Source: Furcasterigmium furcatum
Taxonomy: Eukaryota; Ascomycota; Sordariomycetes; Glomerellales; Plectosphaerellaceae
Length of the DNA: 64,000 bases
Direction of reading: 5' to 3'
Assembly (NCBI GenBank): GCA_001599815.1
Contig: BCIA01000001.1
Span: forward strand, 5,166,978 to 5,230,977
The notes beneath the pieces were generated by a model. The model saw only the letters and a program-made list of their open reading frames with translations. It did not search any database and was not told the DNA's origin. Made by a program: the position numbers and the translations under genes. Below, piece after piece: positions 41,202 to 51,170 of this stretch (positions within the stretch are counted from its first letter, which is position 1; every line of letters begins with the position of its first letter).

Positions 41202-43123
41202 ATGTCGGGCCAGAAGATCGCAATCGTCTCTGTCTACGACAAGACAGGTCTGCTTGACCTGGCCAAGGGCCTCAACAAGCAGAATGTGCGCATCCTGGCT
41301 TCCGGCGGCACGGCCAAGATGATCCGCGAGTCTGGCTTCCCCGTCGAGTAAGAGCCCCAATTCGCAGCCGTCGCTCGTCTTAGCCCGAGTTCTACCTGCT
41401 GACCTGTGACTTTCCCCACGCAGGGATGTCTCCGCCATCACCAAGGCCCCCGAGATGCTGGCCGGTCGCGTCAAGACCCTTCACCCCGCAGTCCACGCCG
41501 GTATCCTCGCCAGGAACCTCGAGTCCGACGAGAAGGATCTCGCCGAGCAGAACATCAACAAGGTCGACTACGTCATCTGCAACCTGTACCCCTTCAAGGA
41601 CACCGTTGCCAAGGTCAATGTCACCGTTCCCGAGGCTGTCGAGGAGGTCGACATCGGCGGCGTCACCCTCATCCGCGCCGCCGCCAAGAACCACGCTCGT
41701 GTCACCATCCTCAGCGACCCCCAGGACTACCCCGAGTTCCTCAAGGAGCTCGAGGCCGGCGAGATCACCGACGCCATCCGCAACAAGTACGCTCTCAAGG
41801 CCTTCGAGCACACTGCCGACTACGATACCGCTATTTCCGACTTCTTCCGCAAGCAGTACGCCGGCAACGGCAAGCAGCACATGGCCCTCCGTTATGGCGC
41901 CAACCCCCACCAGAAGCCCGCCGCCGCCTTCACCCCCGAGTCCGACCTCCCCTTCAAGGTCCTGAGCGGCTCCCCCGGCTACATCAACCTGCTCGATGCC
42001 CTCAACGCCTGGCCCCTGGTCCGCGAGCTCCACGCCGCCCTCGGCAAGCCCGCCGCCGCGAGCTTCAAGCACGTCTCTCCCGCCGGCGCCGCCATCGGCA
42101 CCCCCCTGACCGAGGATGAGCGCAAGGTCTACTTCGTCAACGACATCGAGGGCATCGAGACCTCCCCCCTCGCCCAGGCCTACGCCCGCGCCCGCGGCGC
42201 CGACCGCATGAGCAGCTTCGGCGACGTCATCGCCCTCAGCTCCAAGGTCGACGTCCCCACCGCCAGCATCATCTCCAAGGAGGTCTCCGACGGTGTCATC
42301 GCCCCCGACTTTGAGCCCGAGGCCCTCGAAATCCTCCGCAAGAAGAAGGGCGGCAAGTACCTCGTCCTCCAGGTCGACCCTACCTTCGTCCCCAAGGCCC
42401 AGGAGACCCGCACCGTCTTCGGCGTCACTCTCCAGCAGCACCGCAACGACATCAACATCCACCCCTCCATCTTCACCAACATCATCACCCCCAAGGACTC
42501 CGCCCCCCTCTCCGAGGACGCCCTCCGCGACCTCACCGTCGCCACCATCGCCCTCAAGTACACCCAGAGCAACTCCGTGTGCTACGCCGTCCGCGGCCAG
42601 GTCGTCGGCCTCGGCGCCGGCCAGCAGAGCAGGATCCACTGCACGCGCCTCGCCGGCGACAAGGCCGACAACTGGTGGCTCCGCTTCCACCCCCGCGTCC
42701 TCGGCATCAAGTGGAAGAAGGGCACCAAGCGCCCCGACAAGAGCAACGCCATCGACCTGCTCGTCAGCGGCGAGCTGCCCAAGTCCGGCCCCGAGCGCGA
42801 GGGCTTCGAGGCCGTCTTCGAGGAGGTGCCCCCGGCCTTCACCGATGCCGAGCGCGAGGAGTGGCTCGGCAAGCTGACGGACGTTGCCGTGTCGAGCGAC
42901 GCCTTCGTATGTGTCCCCTTCCCCCTTTCCCCGGCCACAATCCGCCCTGCTGACACCACCCCCGCAGTTCCCCTTCATCGACAACGTCTACCGCGCCTCG
43001 CGGTCCGGCGTCAAGTACATCGCCGCCCCCGGCGGCAGCCAGAACGACCAGGCCGTCTTCGACACGGCCGAGAAGCTGGGCATCACCTTCGTGGAGCAGA
43101 AGACACGCCTGTTCCACCATTAA
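41202..43123 (+). CDS. ADE17: Bifunctional AICAR transformylase / IMP cyclohydrolase (ATIC)
   Basis: Exons 41202-41347, 41424-42906 and 42968-43123 encode 594 residues, the usual length. The N-terminal IMP cyclohydrolase domain (1 to about 200, methylglyoxal-synthase fold) has KIAIVSVYDKTGLLDLAKG, LASGGTAKMIRESG, GRVKTLHPAVHAGILAR and CNLYPF. The AICAR transformylase domain follows with LRYGANPHQKPAA, a KHVSPAGAAIG site (catalytic Lys-His pair), SFGDVIALS, the GQQSRIHCTRLAGDKAD element, and a C-terminal GGSQNDQAVFDTAEKLGI. The enzyme performs the last two steps of IMP synthesis, formylation of AICAR by 10-formyl-THF and ring closure, in the cytosol. Introns have GTAAGA and GTATGT donors and CAG acceptors. 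It is convergent with CYP51. Confidence 0.97.
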
Positions 43124-43583
43124 GTCGAGCTAGGTGCCAACGAAAACGTGGGGAAAAGGCGCACAGAGGGGAAAGAGCCCAGGCAAAACGGAAAATTAGG
43201 GAAAGGGGGGCCACCCACGCAGCAAATCTTCCGCGGATATCTAATATCATCGTATTTATTGTTTCACTGCATCACGGTGACCTCCTGTCCAGTCCAAGAA
43301 CAGACGGGCCAAGCACTACAAACATGGCATACAGGACCCGGCATCATTTCCGAACATAACCTCATGACTGTATTAAAAATGCTATCGGGTCTCGAGTGGC
43401 GGCATCTCGCCGTCTCGCCCGCCCTTCCATCTCCCGCTCAGCAGCGACGCCACCAGCGCCCCTGACGAGATTGCTCAAATATATATACAAGGTCTAAGCT
43501 GTAATTTTCGCCCCCCCGCCGCCTCTTCTTTCTCTTTCATGTCATCGTCAGAGCCCTCCCTCGAGGGCCAATGCAAATTAAAA
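43124..43583. other. Gap between convergent ATIC and CYP51 genes
   Basis: 460 bases containing both 3' untranslated regions; a stretch near 43491 (ATATATATAC) is AT-rich. No gene. Confidence 0.6.
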
Positions 43584-45234
43584 TTATGCCTTCTCGCGCC
43601 TCTCCCAGAAGACGGTGGCGGGCTCGAGGGGTCGGGTGAAGAGGGTGGTGTAGTCGGTCTCGACGATCTTGTCGCTGCCGTCCACGTTGCGGAACTTGAA
43701 CTCGCGGACCATCATGCACATGATCGTCTGGAGCTGGACGTTGGCGAAGTGCTCGCCGATGCAGCGGTGGCGGCCGGCGCCGAAGGGGAGGTAGGGCGAG
43801 CTGCTGCCCTTGGAGACGAGGCCGTAGCCGTAGTCGATCTTCTCCTCCTCCTCCTCGGGCTTGGCGCCGGCGCGGACAATAGTCGGCGCGTTGGGGGAGT
43901 CGGCCTCCCAGCGGTGGGGGTCCCAGAGGGAGGGGTTGGGGAAGAAGTCCGGGTCGTTGGCGGAGTAGCCGGGGGCGGAGAGGACGCGGTGCGTGGGGGG
44001 GATGACGAACTTAGTGCCGGGGACGGCCAGGGGCTGCTCGACGGCGCGCAGGATGGAGTTGATGGGGGCGTGCATGCGGAGGGTCTCCTTGATGACGCCC
44101 TGGCTGAGGGGCAGCTTGGCGAGGTCCTCGAACACCAGGGGAGGGAGGTCGGCGCCGAGGACGCGGACTTGCTCCTCGTAGAGCTCGTCCATGATCTTGG
44201 GGTACTGGGCGAGGCGGAGCATGATCCAGGAGATGACGGAGGACGACGAGTGCTGGCCGGCCATGAGGAGGGCGATGAGCATGTGGGCAATCTCGTGGTC
44301 GGGCACGGGGGTGCCGTCCTTGTAGGTGCTGCGCATGAGATGGCTCATCATGTCGAGGCCGTCGGTCCTGCCCGCGGCACGGCGCTCGCGGATGATGTCC
44401 ATGTACAGGCCGGAAATCTTCTGCTGGGCGCGGTCACGAGCGCGGTTCCAGGGGAGGGGTGCCCAGTGCAGCATGAAGTTGACGGGGGAGAAGCCGTTGT
44501 CGAGATCGTGGTACAAGTGGGACAGAGAGACGTCGAACCTGCTGCGGACATCGGCGCCCTGAAGGGAGTGGGAGGCCGTGTAGATGGTGAGCTCGGCCAT
44601 GGCGGGGGGGATGTTGGCGACGCCGGCCTTGCCCTTGAAGTCGCGGTGCTTCTTGAGGAGCTGGGTGACCTCGTTGGCGATGATGGGGACATAGGAGCGG
44701 AAGGACTCGGTGGTCAGGGCGATCTTCATGAACTTCTTCTGCTCCATGAGCTTGGCATTGGGGCAGTCGTAGACGACGTCCTTGCCGAAGACGGGGGTGG
44801 TGAGGACAGTGTAGACCTTCTCGGCGTTGACATCGCGCAGCTTGCCATTGAGGATGAAATCGTTACCGGTGGGGCCGAGAGCGACGGTTGTCTTGCGGCC
44901 GAGGAGGACGAAGGTCCAGACGTCGCCGTACTAGTGTGACGGTTAGCCAAGGAGGAAGACGAATCAGGGCATGAGAGATAGCACGTACGATCTTCTGGTT
45001 CTTCACGAAGAAGGCGGGAGGGTTCATGCCGTATGTGATGGTGCTTCCGATGACGGGGAACCAGGAGAAGACGACCGGGGGCTCATTGGGATTCGCAAAG
45101 AAGATCTGCTGGGCGATGTGCCAGACGATGGAGAGAACGACGAAGGCGACAACGGCGGTACCGGCCTGGATGGGAAGGCTGAGCGACTGGAATTGCTCGA
45201 CCAGAGGCCCAGCGACGTCCTGAAGGAGGCCCAT
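43584..45234 (-). CDS. CYP51B: Sterol 14-alpha-demethylase CYP51 (CYP51B type)
   Basis: Two exons, 45234-44989 and 44930-43584, encode 530 residues. The N-terminus MGLLQDVAGPLVEQFQSLSL matches CYP51B paralogues of filamentous fungi and is followed by one membrane anchor (about 25-48). P450 and CYP51 motifs are VYTVLTTPVFGKDVVYDCPN, LMAGQHSSSS (I-helix), KETLRMH (ExxR), and FGAGRHRCIG with the heme cysteine. It removes the 14-alpha methyl of eburicol or lanosterol in ergosterol synthesis at the endoplasmic reticulum and is the target of azole fungicides. Tyr122 and Tyr136, at positions changed in resistant fungi, are the wild-type residues. The intron has a GTACGT donor and TAG acceptor. Confidence 0.97.
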
Positions 45235-47091
45235 GGTGGCGGGAAAGGAGAGGAGGGGCTTGGTGTTGATAAGGGGGTGAGCGGCTCGTGAGAGGGGTGA
45301 GCTGGTCGCTGCTCAAGACCGTTGTGTCGCCTGGCGCTTGTCTGGTCGCCTGCGCGTCGCAATGGGCCCCGTCTTCGACCGGAGGATAGGTGGTGATGGT
45401 GAAGAGGCTGGAATATAGGGGTGGGACGCGGGTGATGTTTGGTGGAGGGAGCGCGATGTTCAAGTTAAATTATAGTCGACGGCAATATTTTTGTTGCGGA
45501 CCCACCTGCAAGATCCAGGAACAGCCAGGGCGGCCAGATCCGTCAGGCGGTGTGGCCCCTCAAGGTGGTCTGTCCTGCCGATTTCCAGCGATTGCAGCGG
45601 TGGCAGATCCGCTCAGCAGATCTCTTGGCACGACTCGGCCAATCAGAAGCCCTTCGTATTCGGATTCATCACATGGGGATTCCAGACCTCTGTATTTCCC
45701 CTATTCTTCCACCGCGTCACCGCTGTCGACTGATGCCAAATCGTCCGACAAGCAGGCGACACCCTTCAACACATGAACCCATAAGAAATTTGCCCGCTTG
45801 TCGCAACTTTCTGCCCTATGTAGGGCGGTCCGAATACGAAGACGAACAACCATATGCCTCCCCTCCGCAGCCCTGTGCAGTAATCCCCAATTGCGCGGCT
45901 CTGTTTGGTCAGTGGCGATTCTCCGACTTCCATCGCGGACTCTACTTTGACCACGACATCCCGTCACGATCGTCGAGCTTGACACGAAAGCGAGTACGGC
46001 TCGCCCTCCTCCACTGCCTCAATACGTGGCCCGGTGCCGACGTAACCTCTCATCCGAAAGGCCTCACAAGGGGCCCTGAATGCGATATGCCGCGCATCAC
46101 GCGGCTGTCGCCGCTGCTCTGGGCATCCTTCTTCACATCCCTGTCTGCACAGGTTTGCACCCAGTGTCCAACTTCGCATCCCGGGCTCTAGTGGCTGAGC
46201 GTGAGCTTAACGAAGACTAAACATTACCGTATGGTTCTGGACCGTTGTCTACCTACTTAGAAGAGTCTCAATCAGGCCTCAAGAGTATCCTCGCAAAGTG
46301 CGACGTCATGATGGAGGACTGAAACTAATTCATGGTGAAATCACTTTCAATAGCCCTAGCTAGTTCTTTAGTAGACGGATAAGTATCGTTGCAACGGTGT
46401 GCCGCACAGCCACCTGGAGGCCTGCATCAGGTTTGCTGATGGATCGTTGGTGAGGTTGTAACCCTCATGTCTCTGGGGCAGGCTGGTGGCGAGCCCTAGA
46501 GAAATCTCGTCCTAGCATCAAGGAGAAGGTTATAGTTGGGTTACTCTAAAAGACAGTAGAAAACCTGTCACAAGGTGGAAAGGTCCTCGCCCGATGACGA
46601 GATCTTACGTTGTCACAAGTTCTTAACTACCCATCTCAGCTCTATTCAGGGGTAAGGAGCCTCAAGGCTGCCCTAGCTTTACGGACCGAGGCTTCGTGAC
46701 TTGACAGAGTCTCTTCCAGGGGCAATAAAGTAAAAGTCACACGCCCCAATCTGCAAAAATGCAAAAGGGTTCGGAGCTTCTCTGGCTCCTACGTCCCTGG
46801 CGCGGTTCGAAATGGCGATCTCCAGGTGTCATTGCCGTTGTCGTTGTTCTGAATTTGGAATAATCTGTGTAACCAATCGATCCACAACCATACCGCTTGA
46901 CCAGAACACCCTCCACAGGTGCCGCCACGGTGAATGATGCCTGGCAACGTCGCGCTGGGTTTATATAGGCCTGCGCCTGGGGAAGGTCATCGAGCACCCA
47001 TGAGTGCAAACGGTCGTCGATGCCACACATCACAGCCAACCAAAAAGAGAATGCTTAGAACATTGCATATTTCTTGGCTAGTGTTGACTAG
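45235..47091. other. 1.86 kb gap without a confident gene
   Basis: CYP51 promoter in the left part, 3' flank of the glycosyltransferase gene in the right. An open frame at 45550-46191 (plus) has no recognisable domain. The section 46200-46750 is more AT-rich than its surroundings. A strong TATATAAA on the minus strand at 46961-46968 has no gene I can attach to it. Confidence 0.45.
46961..46968 (-). promoter_or_regulatory. Orphan TATA-like element
   Basis: GCCTATATAAACCC on the minus strand is a near-consensus TATA box. It points left into a stretch where the first ATG opens only a 20-codon frame. It may be non-functional, or serve a non-coding or unrecognised small transcript. Confidence 0.2.
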
Positions 47092-48909
47092 CTACCATGT
47101 CAGGGCAGTCCATCCGTAACCCCCGTCAACATTCACCCATCCCCCTCTCTCCATCGCGTGGTCCCACCCCATCATCACAGCCATCAGCCGGCACCCCATG
47201 GCGCTCACGGTGCAGAGCAACCGATCACTCGACCCCGCCAGGACGGCCAGGTCCATCATGTACGCCCGGCCGATATAGCTCCTCAGCCTCAGCGTCTCCT
47301 CGCTCGGCGGGAGCTTCATGTTCTCTACCGTCGCGGCGTTGGACGCGCTCATGCTCGCCAGCCCGAGATTCCAGAACATGGGCCCGAAGAAGCCGCCCTC
47401 CCACCCGAACGACTCATCGACGAAGTGGTGCATGACACGCGCGTTGCGTTTCGCCTCGGACTGCACGTCCTGCTTCCCGGCGAGGCGGATGCGCTCCTGA
47501 GCGCGGGATGCGCCAGCGAGGTCTTCCGAGTCGTACACCATGGGGTCGTCGGATGCCACGACAAGGAACGAGCGCTGCTTGGCGTGCTTCCCGTCCACAG
47601 AGGGAGCGGCGTCCCCCGACAGGCTGCGGGCCGTTTCGGTGAAGATGTTTGTCGGGATATAGGAGCTGTGGTACTGATATTCGAGTGGGTGGCGGTCCCC
47701 GTGGCGGATGTGCATTCCAGTGACGGTGCCGTCCTGGGAGTTCTCACGGGCTTTCTGGCGGAGGGTGCTGATGCGCTTGGCGACGTATTCAGCGTCTTCC
47801 TTGTTGAGCTCGAAGAGGGCACGGTAGCCTTCGGAGGCGAGCTTGTATATGTCCCTGAGGCCCTTGTCGTAGGAGTTGGCTTGAGGGTATGGCCTGTTGA
47901 GAGAGTCGGACCACAGCTCCTTTGCCGTGGCCGACGAGACGAGGAGGTGGCGGGCCTGTGCAGGGCAGGGGAGGATCTGATGCCGCGGTGGCGGGCGGCA
48001 GTCCGGCACAGGAGGCGGCTGGAACATGTCCGTATATTTTCCATATGCCCACCTCGAGTCGTCGATGAAGAATGCCCTCCCTTGCTTCATGGCGAGGCCG
48101 TAGAAGATCCAGAGCTCCATCATCGTGTTGCCGATACCTGCATCTGTTGTCTCGAGGGCAAAGGTCATGCTGCTTTCGCAGATCGGCTTCTGCACCGAGG
48201 AAAAGTAGTTCTCCCCAATAATGTTGCCCAGCGGCTTCTGCGGCTTCGAAATACCTGGCAGAAGACCAGACTTTTCGGCATCCGACACATCCACGAAGAA
48301 CTTGTCCGTCCGGCTCTCGCGGCCCAAGGATGTCTGCTGAGGCGCAGGGTTCTTGCCACGGACCTCTCTAACCCGTGCAGAAGCCTCCCGGCACTGGCTG
48401 CACATCTCCTCATACTCCTCCGGGGGCAAGGGGAAGTCGAAGTCAGCGGGGATGGACACGGTCCACCTGAACTGGCCGCTCGTGTCTGACACCACAATCG
48501 GTGTGGCGAAGTCCGGGAGCTCGTCCTGTCCTACCATTTCGAATTCTGGCTCATTCACCAGGTAGGGTAGACTGACGGGCACATTTCCCTTCGTTGTGAT
48601 GGTGGCGAAGTAGAGAATGAGGAGGAAGAAGGCAATCCACACCAAGGCGCGGAGGATACGGCTCGGCCTGGGATGTGTTGGTGATTTGCGTGGCCGTGGC
48701 ACGAGGGCCGGCAGGCTCGGCGAAGGCGGTGGTGATGTGAAGAGAAGGTGGTTGAAGTTGAACCGTGATGACGTTGCGGAAAGGGGCGGCTTGTTCTTGC
48801 CGTATTTCTCATAGGAGGCGGCTCGTCTGAGGTTCATGCGCGGCGAGGGCATGAGAAACTTGGCCTGGCTCAAGTTCAGAGGCGCCGGGGTTTTGCCTCT
48901 CATAGCCAT
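47092..48909 (-). CDS. Type II membrane fucosyltransferase-like protein (GT23-like)
   Basis: Single exon of 605 codons. A basic, Pro-rich cytosolic N-terminus of about 84 residues leads to one transmembrane helix (about 85-105, ILRALVWIAFFLLILYFATI), giving Golgi-type type II topology. The lumenal part has TTDAGIGNTMMELWIFYGLA and FFIDDSRWAYGKY at about 254-291, the motif MHIRHGDRHP at 399-408 (compare HVRRGDK of alpha-1,6-fucosyltransferases), FLVVASDDPMVY at about 448-459, and near the C-terminus CTVSAMGCRLMAVMMGWD and GWVNVDGGYGW. These correspond to the GDP-binding elements of the GT23/NodZ/FUT8 group. The donor is inferred to be GDP-fucose; the acceptor is unknown. The start gives normal topology and codon use. 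Confidence 0.75.
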   Translation of the reverse strand: MAMRGKTPAPLNLSQAKFLMPSPRMNLRRAASYEKYGKNKPPLSATSSRFNFNHLLFTSPPPSPSLPALVPRPRKSPTHPRPSRILRALVWIAFFLLILYFATITTKGNVPVSLPYLVNEPEFEMVGQDELPDFATPIVVSDTSGQFRWTVSIPADFDFPLPPEEYEEMCSQCREASARVREVRGKNPAPQQTSLGRESRTDKFFVDVSDAEKSGLLPGISKPQKPLGNIIGENYFSSVQKPICESSMTFALETTDAGIGNTMMELWIFYGLAMKQGRAFFIDDSRWAYGKYTDMFQPPPVPDCRPPPRHQILPCPAQARHLLVSSATAKELWSDSLNRPYPQANSYDKGLRDIYKLASEGYRALFELNKEDAEYVAKRISTLRQKARENSQDGTVTGMHIRHGDRHPLEYQYHSSYIPTNIFTETARSLSGDAAPSVDGKHAKQRSFLVVASDDPMVYDSEDLAGASRAQERIRLAGKQDVQSEAKRNARVMHHFVDESFGWEGGFFGPMFWNLGLASMSASNAATVENMKLPPSEETLRLRSYIGRAYMMDLAVLAGSSDRLLCTVSAMGCRLMAVMMGWDHAMERGGWVNVDGGYGWTALTW

Positions 48910-51170
48910 TGTGTTAGATTATGGCCGAGCCAGAAATAAGATCAAGGTACGAAGATTGAAGACGAAAGTTTGTGAATGGTGCCTTGGCAAAAAAGGGTAT
49001 CAAGAAGTGACGGTAAGAAAGGCGATGAAGAAAGATATGGTCGCTGGGATGGCTGGTAAGGAACGTATAGGGGAGCAATCCCCATAGGAAGCGGCAGTCC
49101 CGCTTTCAAGAAGAATGGCTTCAAGATGCCACAAGGTCGCACAGCCAAACTGTCGTGGCCGACGTTGTGGTAGAGCGAAGGCGAGGAACGAAAAGCCGTT
49201 GGCGGACCGAAGAGACTGGGGACCACCACCCGAAGTGTCAGCAACGGGGGGGGGGGGGGGGGCCGGCCAGGAGTAAAAAAGATAAAAAAGTTCAAGAGTG
49301 ACGCAGTCGCGGGGAAGGGAGCCCAAGACATGCGTGTCCCGGGGCCCTGCGGATCGTAACGCAAGTCGGCAAAAGGAGCAGCCGATCGGTCGCGGGGCGT
49401 AAATGAAGCGGTGTTGATCCGGGCGACGATCGCGGTGTCAGAAAGCCCGAAATGTCATGCGATTCCTGGTCAGGGATATAGTAGGACTGGGGCGTCTGTC
49501 CGTTCGTCTCTGCAGCGAAACCCTCTGGTTGGGCTGCTGGCTGAATGGGAGCAATATCGCGGGAGGTGATATCGAGACGGGTTGGAGGGTTGTACGGCAG
49601 CCCGTCGTGCTCGTTGGAGTCGGTCGACGCCGAACTGCGGCAGGGAAGCAAACAGGGTCTCTCTGAAGAATTGAAGGGGGCAAATATGGACGGTAAAACG
49701 GGCAAATATGAACAAGAAGATGAAACCAAAGGGTAGAAAGGAGGTCCCTGACGATCAGCTCATGCCGTGAGGCGTTGGCCAGCTCTGCTTGACAGCGGGA
49801 AGAAGAAGGGGAGGAGTCGGCGGCGGCGGAGAGCGTGATTGATTCTCGCGGTCTCGTTCTGTTCGGCTTCCCGGCCGGCGGGAGCAATTGGCGCAGCGTT
49901 TGCCCGAAATCTCCACGGATCTGCGCCCACTTGCCAGAAAAGTCGCGAGGCCGATGATAATGACGGAATAAGAGGAAGGGGACCCAAGGGATCAAAAATA
50001 CCAGCAGGAAACAAGGGACGATCCTTCCTCGACAGCCCACGATGCCCAAAGCTTCCGACCAGCGGCGCCGTGGTGGGGAGGGAGAGAAACCTATTTTCAT
50101 GTATATCTGCACTGAAATCTGCCTCAAGGGAACTTAATCTAGAGTACCGTCGCATTCCCCCTTAGCCCCATCTCTTGGGACGTTTCAGAACTTCGGGCCC
50201 CTGGACTAAAGCCGCCCTCCACAACCAATCGCCCGCCGTTGTCGGTACAAACGCGCTCCATCATTTCGTTCATCTGATTGGCCTACCCGCACCACCTACC
50301 CTTTTCTGACGTGCGCCGATCGACTCCGCCCTCGCGATTGGATCATCCCCCTGGGTCCCTTGAACGTCGTACGTTGAGCACCACGATGAATGCAGGTCTC
50401 CCGACGCCGTGTTTCGAGAAACATTCTCACAAGCGCGTAGGCTCTGGGTATCGCGCCGTGGCTGGGCGAGCCTCACCGCCTCGCGAATCTCACAAAGTGC
50501 CTCCCGTCTGGCGTCCCGCGTCTCGGTTCGGCATCGCCGGTGGGTTTACCAGAGGAGACTTCCTGACTGCGAGTACCTAACTACAATAGGTACCTACTGG
50601 ATTGCATCTGGGTGGTACATCCTTCAGAGACTTTAATGCCCGTTTGCCCTGTGTCCCGCAGCCACGGCGGTGATAAGGGAGCAAATAAATTCACCCATCA
50701 AGGTGGACAGACTACCATCGTTTGCCCACAGCGGACGGATATCCTGATGCCTTGGTGCGGACGGCACGCCTTACAACATCCAGAAAGACACCAGATGATC
50801 AAGTTCTCTCTTCCGAAGACAACAACTTCCATTCGCTGGCCCTCCGTAGTAATACATAACCGCCCGCAACCATCATCTCTTATTACAAGCGGCAAGCAGG
50901 ACCTGCCCTCATGCGCGTGAGAGCATGTACCTCTTCAGTCCTGGCCGCGTTTGGGTCCGCCTGATGCCAACGGCAGCCCAGTGACATACAATCCGTGCGA
51001 GCCTGCTGCCGGCTCCCGTCGCAACGAAAGTATCGGGTATAAGGTAAATGAAAAATAGGAAAACCACACAGCAATCGCACACCCAAACCCAAACCCAAAA
51101 CGCCCTTTCTTTCCCGGCGACCCACATGATCAATGCTTCGTCAGGGACTTTTGCGTCCTCTCACTTCCTG
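48910..51170. other. 2.26 kb gap with poly-G tract and CCAAT boxes
   Basis: Contains a run of 17 G at 49246-49262 in the promoter region of the glycosyltransferase gene. Three CCAAT/ATTGG boxes lie at 50225-50229, 50277-50281 and 50337-50341. TACCTAACTACAATAGGTACCTA lies at about 50574-50597. Open frames on both strands (up to 229 codons at 50127-49438, minus) show no domains and may be leader sequence. Confidence 0.45.
49246..49262. repeat. Homopolymer run of 17 G
   Basis: Uninterrupted G tract about 340 bases upstream of the glycosyltransferase start (C tract on the coding strand). It may be a true length-variable microsatellite or partly a sequencing error. Confidence 0.9.

Noticed and set aside
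41392..42984. 530-codon open frame antisense to ATIC
   Set aside because: Explained by strong third-position C bias of ATIC; the sequence is Leu/Gly/Val/Asp low-complexity without homology.
43539..44939. 466-codon open frame antisense to CYP51
   Set aside because: Same codon-bias artefact opposite a clear P450.
47158..48489. 443-codon open frame antisense to the glycosyltransferase
   Set aside because: The sense strand has a membrane anchor and family motifs; the antisense frame has none.
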